This document shows positions 17,827-25,326 of a stretch of 44,396 nucleotides of DNA, piece after piece. Position 1 is the first letter of the stretch. Each line of letters opens with the position of its first letter. The DNA lies in NCBI RefSeq assembly GCF_000175575.2, contig NZ_CP005987.1, positions 84,684-129,079 on the forward strand, given 5' to 3'. The notes beneath the pieces were generated by a model that did not search any database, was not told the origin of the DNA, and saw only the letters and a program-made list of their open reading frames with translations. Origin of the DNA: Acidithiobacillus caldus ATCC 51756 (GTDB lineage Bacteria > Pseudomonadota > Gammaproteobacteria > Acidithiobacillales > Acidithiobacillaceae). The position numbers were made by a program, and so were the translations under genes.

Positions 17827-18293
17827 CAGAGATGAGTTCCACCAAGAAAGGGAATCAGTGGTATTTCGGGATGAAGGCGCATGTGGCAACGGATCTCCAA
17901 GGTATCGTACAGGCGGTGGACTTCACGGCGGCCAAGGTACCGGATCATCAGCGGCTGGAGGGGCTCCTTACCGGAGAGGAGTCGGTGGTCCTCGCTGACC
18001 GGGGCTATGACTATCCCCAGGTGCATGACACGCTGGTGGCCCGAGGCATACGGAACGCGGTAGCGCGGCGACGCTATCCTGGGCAGAAAACCGGCTTGGC
18101 GGCCCTCAAGCGCTACAACCGCGCCATTGCCCGGATCCGTGCCCGGGGAGAACACGCCTTCCGGGTGCTGAAGTGCCAATTCGGTTATCAGCGAACCAGA
18201 TATCGGGGTCTGGCCAAGAACGGTGCTCAACTGACCACGCTCTTTGCCTTGGCCAATCTGTACATGCTGAGGAGATATCTCCTGGCCGCGTAG
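17827..18293 (+). pseudogene. IS5-family transposase, 3' part
   Basis: This piece continues the split transposase with SSTKKGNQWYFGMKAHVATD, the second catalytic aspartate in VVLADRGYDYP and the catalytic glutamate in ARGEHAFRVLKCQFG, and ends MLRRYLLAA. An ATG at 17832 could start a short product, but that would lack the DNA-binding part and the first aspartate. The sequence is undamaged; only the inserted IS1595 element breaks the gene. Confidence 0.88.
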
Positions 18294-18424
18294 GGAGTGG
18301 TGTGCCCAATATCCAATAATTCTCCAGAAAATGGGGGAATTTGACGGATAAGTGACCTGATAGCAACGTGCTTAGGTCAATACTGGGGACAAGGCGCACC
18401 TTTTTAGGCTAGGTCAGAGCTTCC

Positions 18425-18492
18425 TTAAGCTCCTGCCGACCACAGTCAAATCGCTGCCGATCATGGTTCCCAGTTAAAGGCAGTATCTGCAT
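18425..18492 (-). pseudogene. 5' part of the interrupted GNAT toxin gene
   Basis: On the minus strand ATG at 18492 opens MQILPLTGNHDRQRFDCG and continues RQEL up to the TTAA duplication. The pattern PL...HDR..FDCG..EL is the classic start of DUF1778-linked GNAT toxins. It overlaps the antitoxin 3' end by 32 bp in another frame, giving the usual coupled antitoxin-toxin arrangement. The rest of the toxin lies at 15849-16276. Without the insertion the junction reads RQEL-NDWLRRVARQ with no gap. Confidence 0.85.
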
Positions 18493-18772
18493 CTTCCCGC
18501 TTGCTCTGGTGATGGCGCATCATGGCAGCCTTCAATTTGGCATTCGGCTCCGGCGGGCTTTCCAGCAAGTCCAGCAGCCAGTTCCAGTCGCGCGGGGTGA
18601 GGCGAATGACCGCTTCACGCTCGAGGACCTCCTGGGCCTCTTTCAATGCCGCCTGCACGAGAAACTGATTGACCGTGGCACCAGTCAGCTCGGCAGCACG
18701 ACACAGAGTTTCATAGACCTCGTGGGGAACCCGAGCGCCGATGCGGTTCTGCTTGGCTACGGTGGAACCCAT
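18461..18772 (-). CDS. DUF1778 (TacA/AtaR-type) ribbon-helix-helix antitoxin
   Basis: The 103-residue protein starts at ATG 18772 after GGGGGTGAT; an upstream GTG at 18802 is possible. It has an N-terminal ribbon-helix-helix domain (RIGARVPHEVYETLCRAAEL...TVNQFLVQAALKEA). The C-terminal toxin-binding tail includes LTPRDWNWLLDLLESPPEPN, which matches the D-x-x-x-F/L-L-...-PPEPN pattern of DUF1778 antitoxins. It would neutralise the adjacent GNAT toxin and repress the operon. Since the toxin is broken by IS5, the antitoxin is now an orphan. It could still protect against related toxins encoded elsewhere. Confidence 0.88.
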   Translation of the reverse strand: MGSTVAKQNRIGARVPHEVYETLCRAAELTGATVNQFLVQAALKEAQEVLEREAVIRLTPRDWNWLLDLLESPPEPNAKLKAAMMRHHQSKREDADTAFNWEP

Positions 18773-18832
18773 ATCACCCCCAAATGTACTCTGGGTCCTC
18801 ACTCTATCACTGTCGCCATTTTGGCGCCATAC

Positions 18833-21094
18833 TCAGCTATCCCGTCCAATCTCTTCCAGCAAGCGACCGTGCTTGCGCAGATCGAAGAACACGGTCTCGC
18901 TTCCGGACTGGGCCTTGCCGCGCACCTGGCCCCAGCCCCGCTCCCGAAAATCCATCTCCGCCAGACGCAGATCGTCGGTTTCTTCGGCGAAGGCCTGCAG
19001 GCGCTGGTAATCGGATCCCGTGTCGGAAGGACAGACCAGTAGACATAAGCCCGCCTCACCGCTGCGCCCGACGCGGCCGCGCAACTGCACGAGGGAGGCG
19101 GTACCAAAGCGGTCGGCGTTAGCCAACACCAGGCAATCAACACCCTTAACGTCGATACCGACCTCGACGATCGAGGTGGCCACGATCAGCGGCTTGGCAC
19201 CGCTGGCAAAGGCCTCGATGGCTGCGGCTTTCTGCGCCGCATTCATCCGGCCATGCACGACCTCCACCTGTCCGGGGAAGTGCCGTTCCCACACGCCCAC
19301 GGCCTTCTCGAGGTCGCTCCCGGCGCGGTAGAGGCTTTCGCGCACCAGCGGCCGGCTTTCATAAAACCCCGCCCGGATCTCGTCCACCAGCACGTCCCAG
19401 GCCTTGGCCTTGCGCCGCCCCTTGGCATCGACCGTGAGCAAGGCCGAGCGCGGTAACACGAACAGGCTGTCGGGGCTGTCGCTGTCGTAGGCGAGGATGG
19501 GGAAGGGGGGCGGCGGGGAGCCGTCGCCCGGCCGCAGAATCCTGGCGGCGGAAAACTGCCGGTTGATGCGATAGAAACGCTGCAGTTCGTCGGGGTCGTG
19601 CATGCGCGCCCACTCCCAGGCCGAGCGCAGATCGGTGACGCCATCGAGGGGCAGCACTCGATCGCCCGGGAAAAACGACGCCAGGAAGTACGCCCGCTCC
19701 CAGTCCACGGCTGTGGGCTCTTCTTCCCGGCGGATCGCGCCGTAGACGACGATGGCCTTGCGACCCGCAGCCAGGGTATCGCGCACGGCGGCCAGGGCCT
19801 CGCGCCCCTCATCGCGGGTCAGCACGCGGGTGACTACCCGGCGGTCGTGGGGACGGCCCGCGATACGCACAAGATCCATATCGCCAAAGAGGTAGAGGGA
19901 CAAGCTGCGCGGGATGGGGGTGGCCGACATGAAGATGCGGTTGGCCTCCATCGGCACCGTGCCGAACTTCACCTGGGCACCGAAGCGGTGCTCTTCATCG
20001 AAGATCACGGTACCGACCCGCGACCAGTCGAGGCCGCGATTGAAAAGCCCATGGGTACCAAAGTACACGTCGGCTTCGGGCAGGGCCTTTTTCTTGCCCT
20101 TAGCACCGACCACGAGGTGTGCGCGCACCGCCGGAAAATAGGCCGAAAAGGTCGAAAAGAGCTGCTGGCAGAGGATCTGGGTGGGAGCAACGATGAGGAC
20201 CTTGTTGCGCCCCTCACGGGCGCCGTAGACCGTGGCCCGGGCGGCGATATGGCAGATGGCCGTCTTGCCCGAGGCCACGCCGCCCATGAGCAGAATTTTG
20301 GCCGGATAGGGGGAAGCGAGTTTTTCGCGCACCGACTCGAGGGCGGCTTGCTGGCCCGGCGAGAGCGCGAAGGGCAATTCCGCCGCAAATCGCGCCATTT
20401 CGTCGGCACTGACGTGAACCTGTACCCCCGGGGTCTGCTGGCGGGCTTCGCGCAGCCGCAAGGTGGCCTCGACGCGCTCGAGGACTTCCATGCGGGCGAG
20501 CGTCTCCTGGGCGCGCGCCAGCACGCGCGGGTCTTCCGGGTCGTGGATCGTCCGCACCGCCTGCGGTATTGGGAGCGTTCCGTGTTGGGCCAGCGCTTCC
20601 CGCACCCAGGGCGAGGTGATGGACGCCAGATCCGCATCGCTCGCGCCCGCGAGCACTCCCAGAATCTCCGCCCGAATATCCGCCGTCCCGAGTTTCCCGC
20701 GGCGCCGATAGATGGGCAGGATCATCCCGATCTCGGTGCGATCGAGAATGGCGGGTTGCTGCAGGTCCACCGTTCCCTGAAAGCTGCCGACCTTACCCAA
20801 AAAGGCAAAGGCAGCGCCTGGAGTCAGCAAATCCGTGTGCCAGCGCCGGTAGTGGAAAAAGGTGGCCTGGAACTGAGCGGAACCGAGGTCGCACAAATCG
20901 CGCAGGACGACCTTGAGAAAACGGGATTGGGAACGGACCTGCACGATTTCGCCGAGCAGCAAGGCGGTCGTACCGGGGTCGACGTGCCGGGCCGGTTGCG
21001 GGAAACGCCGATCTTCGTAACGCAGCGGGCGCACCAGAAGGCGCTCCCGCAAGGCAGAGGAACTCAGTGGCGCTGCTTCTGGCAGGGAAGGCAC
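18833..21094 (-). CDS. RecG-like superfamily 2 DNA helicase, divergent
   Basis: The 753-residue protein has an N-terminal wedge/OB-like region (about 1-180) and RecG-type motor motifs. These are Walker A in MGGVASGKT (RecG usually has GDVGSGKT), APTQILCQQ, the DEEHRFG box (DEQHRFG in RecG), MSATPIPRSLSL, and in the second domain ATSIVEVGIDVKG and LVQLRGRVGRSG. RecG remodels stalled forks and R-loops. An insertion of about 110 residues lies between the two motor lobes, roughly from FFPGDRVLPL to SRPLVRESLY, and is absent from standard RecG. The gene overlaps the preceding gene by 31 bp. I suspect a plasmid or island-specific replication/repair helicase. Confidence 0.85.
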   Translation of the reverse strand: MPSLPEAAPLSSSALRERLLVRPLRYEDRRFPQPARHVDPGTTALLLGEIVQVRSQSRFLKVVLRDLCDLGSAQFQATFFHYRRWHTDLLTPGAAFAFLGKVGSFQGTVDLQQPAILDRTEIGMILPIYRRRGKLGTADIRAEILGVLAGASDADLASITSPWVREALAQHGTLPIPQAVRTIHDPEDPRVLARAQETLARMEVLERVEATLRLREARQQTPGVQVHVSADEMARFAAELPFALSPGQQAALESVREKLASPYPAKILLMGGVASGKTAICHIAARATVYGAREGRNKVLIVAPTQILCQQLFSTFSAYFPAVRAHLVVGAKGKKKALPEADVYFGTHGLFNRGLDWSRVGTVIFDEEHRFGAQVKFGTVPMEANRIFMSATPIPRSLSLYLFGDMDLVRIAGRPHDRRVVTRVLTRDEGREALAAVRDTLAAGRKAIVVYGAIRREEEPTAVDWERAYFLASFFPGDRVLPLDGVTDLRSAWEWARMHDPDELQRFYRINRQFSAARILRPGDGSPPPPFPILAYDSDSPDSLFVLPRSALLTVDAKGRRKAKAWDVLVDEIRAGFYESRPLVRESLYRAGSDLEKAVGVWERHFPGQVEVVHGRMNAAQKAAAIEAFASGAKPLIVATSIVEVGIDVKGVDCLVLANADRFGTASLVQLRGRVGRSGEAGLCLLVCPSDTGSDYQRLQAFAEETDDLRLAEMDFRERGWGQVRGKAQSGSETVFFDLRKHGRLLEEIGRDS

Positions 21095-22224
21095 AAGGTC
21101 TGCCCGTATTTCTGCTGGCTGTAGTCGCGGACGCGCTGGTCAACGTCGGCCCCACAGCTCGCGCACTGATCGGCCAGCGGGCCGCGCGGCGCGTTGCCCT
21201 GGCGGGCGGCATTACCTTGGCGCGCGGCATTACCCTGGCGGGCGGCATTACCTTGGCGCGCGCCATTACCCTCTCGGGCGGCGCTCCCCGGCTGCGTCGC
21301 CGACCGGGGACCATCGTTCGCCAGGGGCGGGGTCGCGGCGAAGGCACCGCGCAACAAGCCCGTGAGGGCTTCGTTGTCGAGCCAGGGATACTCCGCACGG
21401 ATCTGGCGCGTGAGCAGGCCGCCCATGTAGACCATATCGGGGGCGGCGATCTTCACCGTAAGGCTGCGGCCAGTCGCGTTCATGCGCGCGATGATACCGC
21501 CATCCTTGCGCTCGAGGAAAAAGCCCTTGTCGTGCGCCGGGCCGTGCGACGAAAAGGAACACTCACGCAGGTAGCCGTAAAAGACGGCGGCCACCGCAAC
21601 CAGCTCCGCCTTGGTAAACATGATGGAAATGCGGTTCTGCCAATCGTAGATCCGGGGACGGGCCTGGGGGTCCACCACGTCGGCACCTTCCATGAGGATG
21701 GTATAGAAGCCCGGCCGGTTATCCGATTCCTTGGACTTCGCGAGCGCCATGGACAAGGCCGCCTTGGCGCCATAGGCACAATGGCTGATATAGCGCAGGT
21801 CCGCATCCGTCACCGTGTCCGTCGCCAACACCACCCGATCCGGCGTCCGGGGCTCGCGTAGGGTTGCGGGTTCCACCCGGGACCGGGATGTCACCGACGT
21901 CGTGCGCGGCGCGGCTGCGGCCGGCTCCGTTGCCGGAGTGGTTGCCGGGGTCGCGCGTTCCGCAGCCGGGGCGCTCTGTGCCTCGACCGGAGCCTTGGCG
22001 ATCCGTTCGCGCACCTGCCGTATTTGCTGTACCGCCAGCACCTTGTCGCGCGCGGTATGGCTGTTCGCCAATAAGACCACGGCGCGTCGCAAGGTCGCGG
22101 ACAGTTCGCTGTGCGTGCGGAAACGCCGGTGTTCCTCTCCGTCGATTTCCTTCAGGTTGTTTTCCACAAGGACCTCGTTAATGTCCCGCAAGGTACGAAT
22201 GGACACGACATTCTGGGCTTCCAT
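21064..22224 (-). CDS. Uncharacterised plasmid-type protein with QGNAAR repeats and zinc ribbon
   Basis: I start at ATG 22224 (386 residues), preceded by TTGGAG; a longer frame from 22308 includes promoter-like sequence. The protein begins MEAQNVVSIRTLRDINEVL, with a helical N-terminal part and an Ala/Pro/Thr-rich linker. A conserved-looking middle domain follows (SKESDNRPGFYTILMEGADV, then YDWQNRISIMFTKAEL and HGPAHDKGFFLERKDGG). Next come five 6-residue repeats based on QGNAAR, and a C-terminal CxxC...CxxC zinc ribbon (CASCGAD...LCLPCQ). The middle domain recalls uncharacterised proteins seen on proteobacterial plasmids that may bind single-stranded nucleic acid; that is a weak inference. 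Translational overlap with the RecG-like gene suggests they act together. Confidence 0.6.
   Translation of the reverse strand: MEAQNVVSIRTLRDINEVLVENNLKEIDGEEHRRFRTHSELSATLRRAVVLLANSHTARDKVLAVQQIRQVRERIAKAPVEAQSAPAAERATPATTPATEPAAAAPRTTSVTSRSRVEPATLREPRTPDRVVLATDTVTDADLRYISHCAYGAKAALSMALAKSKESDNRPGFYTILMEGADVVDPQARPRIYDWQNRISIMFTKAELVAVAAVFYGYLRECSFSSHGPAHDKGFFLERKDGGIIARMNATGRSLTVKIAAPDMVYMGGLLTRQIRAEYPWLDNEALTGLLRGAFAATPPLANDGPRSATQPGSAAREGNGARQGNAARQGNAARQGNAARQGNAPRGPLADQCASCGADVDQRVRDYSQQKYGQTLCLPCQKQRH
21191..21280 (-). repeat. Five 18-bp tandem repeats (QGNAAR motif)
   Basis: Units of the form GCATTACCCTGGCGGGCG alternate with GCATTACCTTGGCGCGCG at 21191, 21209, 21227, 21245 and 21263. 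In the minus-strand gene each unit encodes six residues close to QGNAAR. The alternation of two unit variants suggests that the 36-bp pair was duplicated. Confidence 0.9.
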
Positions 22225-22245
22225 AAGGGCGACTCCAACCTTTGC

Positions 22246-22255
22246 TTGTACGAAC
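22246..22255. promoter_or_regulatory. TTGTACGAAC motif upstream of the zinc-ribbon gene
   Basis: The exact decamer TTGTACGAAC lies 21 bp upstream of the ATG at 22224 and recurs 18 bp upstream of nrdB (30321-30330). Both positions are promoter-proximal. It may be half of an operator for a shared regulator; the partner half is not clear. Confidence 0.35.
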
Positions 22256-22315
22256 AAAAGTATATCACAATTTTTCGGGCGTACAGCTTTTTTGCGTATT
22301 CCGGGCATAAAAAAA

Positions 22316-22337
22316 ACCGGCTGAAAGATCAGCCGGT
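22316..22337 (-). terminator. Rho-independent terminator on the minus strand
   Basis: The perfect stem ACCGGCTGA/TCAGCCGGT with an AAGA loop is followed, on the minus strand, by a run of eight T (22308-22315). It ends transcription of the membrane-protein gene whose stop is at 22355 and insulates the zinc-ribbon gene downstream. Confidence 0.92.
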
Positions 22338-22354
22338 ATTCGCAGGGATGGGAG

Positions 22355-22927
22355 TTAGATTTTGGTATTCACCCGCAGTTTGCGAGGCGTCGCGGGCGCT
22401 ACCGGGGTGCTGGTCGGTTGCGGTGCCGCAGGGGCCTGGGAAGCACCACCAGCGGAACCCGAAGCCGGAGCGGACACGGCCGACACGGGCACCGCAGGCG
22501 CCGGTGTGACCGTGCTACCGGGCTGCTGGATGCTCGCAGTCCAGGTCGCGTTGAAGCTCGGCTGGGCCGGGGCCGGCTTACCGCGCAGGGACAAGGCCGC
22601 ATCGCGCAGGTAGGGCTTGCTGAGCCCAAAGAGGAACAAGAGCCAGGCACCCGACGCGAACAGGAAACTGCCCGTGACGAGCGCGGGATACACCAGACCC
22701 GGTAAAAAATAGATCGCCAAAACCAGCGCGATCAGAGCCAGGATCAGATGCCGCCCAAAATAGACGACGAGATGACCTGCGCCCATTTTTGCGGCGGCCA
22801 ATCGGTTGGGATTGCCGCGCAGATAGCGATAGAGCATAACGCCACCCAAAGCCAGACCCGAACCATAAAAGGCGAGGATCATGATGAGGATGGCGATCGA
22901 AAGCAGATTGTGGTCCGCGTACGGCAT
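22355..22927 (-). CDS. Membrane protein with Pro/Ala-rich cytoplasmic tail, unknown
   Basis: The 190-residue protein starts at ATG 22927 after AGGAG. It has an N-terminal hydrophobic helix (SIAILIMILAFYGSGLALGG) and two further segments (LVVYFGRHLILALIALVLAI and ALVTGSFLFASGAWLLFLFG), giving three or four transmembrane passes. The C-terminal 80 residues are rich in Ala, Pro, Ser and Val and look disordered. I do not recognise a family. The arrangement resembles small membrane proteins of conjugation or plasmid gene clusters, but no transfer genes are visible. A strong terminator follows directly. Confidence 0.6.
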   Translation of the reverse strand: MPYADHNLLSIAILIMILAFYGSGLALGGVMLYRYLRGNPNRLAAAKMGAGHLVVYFGRHLILALIALVLAIYFLPGLVYPALVTGSFLFASGAWLLFLFGLSKPYLRDAALSLRGKPAPAQPSFNATWTASIQQPGSTVTPAPAVPVSAVSAPASGSAGGASQAPAAPQPTSTPVAPATPRKLRVNTKI

Positions 22928-23093
22928 GATAACGGTCTCCTGAAGAAATCCCCAAAAAGGCGGACCTCGTGCCCGACGGGCAAAGGATCGCCCGTGCGGG
23001 GGAGTGGGTATGGATATACCGCCAAAGGCGGCTATTGCGTCGCTCGTGCCAAGGAGCGTTTCTCATCGAAGATGAAGGCGGTGTAAGCCCAGA
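22928..23093. other. Intergenic region before the UvrD-like helicase end
   Basis: The 166-bp gap carries the likely promoter of the 190-residue membrane-protein gene and the region after the helicase stop. I see no recognisable RNA or terminator hairpin with a T run in it. Confidence 0.3.
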
Positions 23094-25133
23094 TTATGGC
23101 GAAAACGCTTGAACAGCGTCAAGAAAGGCGCCGTCCGCCCACACGCGAACCCCGTCCCAATCGCCAATATCGCTGAGAAAGGGACTGGCGCGTTCGCCGC
23201 TTTGCGCCGTAGGCGGCGTGGGCAGTCCGGAAACGCTGGCATACAGCGCGGGATCTTCAGGCGCCAGCAGATAGAGCGCCGATTTGGCGCGGGTCATGGC
23301 CACGAAAAAGAGCCGCCGCTCCTCCGCGATGTCGGGCTCGATCTCCCCATACACCAACGGCGACTTGCCCGCCCGTAGGTCGGGGAGAATCACCGCGTCG
23401 AACTCGGCGCCCTTGGTCTTGTGCCAGCTCGTGATCACAACGGTCGGCCGGCGCCGGCTGCGCTGTGCCTGGGCATAGCGGGCGGACAGGCGCGTGAGAT
23501 AGTCCTGCAGTTCCGCCACCGAAAACCCGCGCCGGTCGGCAAAATCGGCCAGCACCTCGTACACCGCCGCGCGCTCCGTCCCGCGCACCGCGCCACCCAG
23601 CCCAATTTCCCGCCGCAGGCCGAGGTAGCCGTAAAAAGCGCGAATGAAGTCGCCGGCGGCATCGCGGTTGAGCTGGGAAAGGTGCCGGATGTCGCGCAAC
23701 AATTGGGCGAGCTGGCTGCCGAGCCGCTGAGAGTAACCGTCCTCGCTCGCCATGGCCTCCTGGCATCGCTCCCACACCCAATCGCGAAACGGCCGTCCGG
23801 AGGCAACCCACGCCGCGGCACGGTCGAGGTCGGTTTGGCGCACATAACGATTCGGCATAAGGAGCAGGGCCCGGGCGAGGGTAGCGGCGCGCTCGGCGGG
23901 GATCCATCCGCGCTGGTCGTCCAAAGCACCCGTGGCGAGCGCCAGGTATCCGGCCACCGCCTGCGCGTCCTGCCGGTCGAAGAAGGGCTCGGCACCCTCG
24001 ATCCGGTAGGGGATTCCGGCGTACAGCAGGCCGATTTCGCTCAGGACAGTCTGGTGGTAGGCCCGCACCAGGATCCCGATGGTGGCACCCGCCCGCCGGC
24101 CCTGCTCGTACGCGACGATCTCACCGACGGTTTGCGCCTCGTCCGGCGTGAACATCAGGTGGACTTCGGTGTCCTGGTCGCCCGCCGCCCGGGCACACTT
24201 GTCCAGACGCTCGTCGTTCTGGGCGATCAACTCGCTCGAAAGGCGACAGAGCAACGGCCCATAGCGAAAGGTGCCGCTCAGCGTGTACGAGGTGAACCGT
24301 GGGAAAAAGATACCGAACTCGCGCACCATGAGGCCCGGATCGGCCCCGCGAAAGCCGTAAATGCTCTGATCGTCGTCGCCGATGGCCACGACCGATGCGC
24401 GATCCCCGGCCAGCACCCGGATGAGGTCGAGGTTCGCGCGGGTCATGTCCTGAAACTCGTCGACGACGACGAGATCGTAGTGATCGGAAATTTGGTCGTA
24501 CACCGCACCATCGCGCAGGGCGAGGTCCAGCAGATCGCCGATCAGGTCGTCAAAACCCATAGCCCCGGCCTGCAGACGCTCTTCCTCAAAGGCCGAAAAC
24601 ACCCGATAGAAGTGCGCCGGGTCCTCGATCCCCTGGGCCTGGCACCACGCGAGATCGGCGCGATCGGGGCTCGCGCGCCGCGCTTTCGTTTGTACAATCC
24701 ACAAATGGTAATGGTCGATTTCCGAGGGAGGGATCTCGCCGGGCGCGATACCATCGGCGCGGGAGAGGGACAACGCCACCAGACCGCGCCAGAAATCTTC
24801 CTGGCTATCGTCCACCAGTTTGCGCGGGGGAGCAAGCCCCTGCCGGACCAGACCGCGCAGGAGCCGGTACGCGAGGGCGTGCAGGTTCACCACCAGCGGC
24901 GGGGTGTCGCACCCCGATTCCCGCAACAGGGCGGTCAGCTGCGCGCCGAAATCCCGGGCGGCGTCGACGTTGAAACAGACCGTGAGGATGTGTTCGGGCG
25001 CGGTCCATCCCGCCCGTACGTGCTGGGCGATGAGGTGGCGCGCGGCGGTGCTTTTGCCCGATCCCGGCACCGCGCGAACCAGCGCGTGGCCGCGGCGATG
25101 TTGCGCGATAGCGATCTGTTCGTCGGTGAGCAT
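23094..25133 (-). CDS. UvrD/PcrA-like superfamily 1 DNA helicase
   Basis: This 679-residue helicase has Walker A VPGSGKST (residues 22-29), the motif II box VVVDEFQDMTR, motif III GDDDQSIYGFRGAD, motif IV-like YTLSGTFRYGPLL, and the C-terminal motifs TSWHKTKGAEFDAVIL and RRLFFVAMTRAKSALYLL. These define a 3'-5' SF1A helicase of the UvrD/Rep group. Standard UvrD is about 720 residues, so it is nearly full length. It may serve plasmid replication, repair or conjugative DNA processing. The start codon ATG 25133 is close to a terminator ending the upstream gene, so it has its own promoter. Confidence 0.9.
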   Translation of the reverse strand: MLTDEQIAIAQHRRGHALVRAVPGSGKSTAARHLIAQHVRAGWTAPEHILTVCFNVDAARDFGAQLTALLRESGCDTPPLVVNLHALAYRLLRGLVRQGLAPPRKLVDDSQEDFWRGLVALSLSRADGIAPGEIPPSEIDHYHLWIVQTKARRASPDRADLAWCQAQGIEDPAHFYRVFSAFEEERLQAGAMGFDDLIGDLLDLALRDGAVYDQISDHYDLVVVDEFQDMTRANLDLIRVLAGDRASVVAIGDDDQSIYGFRGADPGLMVREFGIFFPRFTSYTLSGTFRYGPLLCRLSSELIAQNDERLDKCARAAGDQDTEVHLMFTPDEAQTVGEIVAYEQGRRAGATIGILVRAYHQTVLSEIGLLYAGIPYRIEGAEPFFDRQDAQAVAGYLALATGALDDQRGWIPAERAATLARALLLMPNRYVRQTDLDRAAAWVASGRPFRDWVWERCQEAMASEDGYSQRLGSQLAQLLRDIRHLSQLNRDAAGDFIRAFYGYLGLRREIGLGGAVRGTERAAVYEVLADFADRRGFSVAELQDYLTRLSARYAQAQRSRRRPTVVITSWHKTKGAEFDAVILPDLRAGKSPLVYGEIEPDIAEERRLFFVAMTRAKSALYLLAPEDPALYASVSGLPTPPTAQSGERASPFLSDIGDWDGVRVWADGAFLDAVQAFSP

Positions 25134-25160
25134 GGGAACATGCTAGCACAAAACAAAAAA

Positions 25161-25181
25161 GGCCTCCCGCGAGGGGAGGCC
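25161..25181 (-). terminator. Rho-independent terminator on the minus strand
   Basis: The stem GGCCTCCC/GGGAGGCC with a CGCGA loop is followed on the minus strand by TTTTTTG (25155-25160). It lies between the 228-residue gene (and its possible read-through tail ending at 25198) and the helicase gene, and ends the upstream transcript. Confidence 0.92.
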
Positions 25182-25197
25182 ATATCGAGAAAAAGGG

Positions 25198-25326
25198 CTA
25201 TGCGGCCTTGTCCGGCAAACCCTGCGGAAATTTCAGGGGCTTGTCTAGGACCAGACCGGGATTCATTCTCGACCACAGCGCCGGGTCCACCATATGCTTT
25301 TCGGTGTTACGTTCCTGCCAAGCAGC
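25198..25326 (-). other. In-frame 42-codon extension after the TAA of the 228-residue gene
   Basis: Directly after the TAA at 25327-25329 the same frame stays open for 42 sense codons (AAWQERNTEKHMVDPALWSR, then MNPGLVLDKPLKFPQGLPDK) to a TAG at 25198-25200. The terminator lies only after this second stop. Possibilities are a premature stop in a longer gene, stop-codon read-through, or a separate small ORF starting at the internal ATG at about 25293. The tail reads like real protein. Confidence 0.45.

Larger units (their letters stand above)
16277..18424 (+). mobile_element. IS5-family element interrupted by an IS1595 element
   Basis: The element is flanked by a TTAA duplication (16273-16276 and 18425-18428), which fits the YTAR target of the IS5 subgroup. 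Imperfect terminal inverted repeats begin GGAGTCTCTGATTTAGCC at the left and GGAAGCTCTGACCTAGCC at the right, read inward. It carries an IS5-type transposase gene split at 16846-17826 by an IS1595-family element. Without the nested element it would be about 1.15 kb. Confidence 0.88.

Noticed and set aside
19598-21124. Long plus-strand open frame (508 codons) opposite the RecG-like gene
   Set aside because: It mirrors the minus-strand helicase gene, has a composition typical of antisense frames in GC-rich DNA, lacks a ribosome site and resembles no family.
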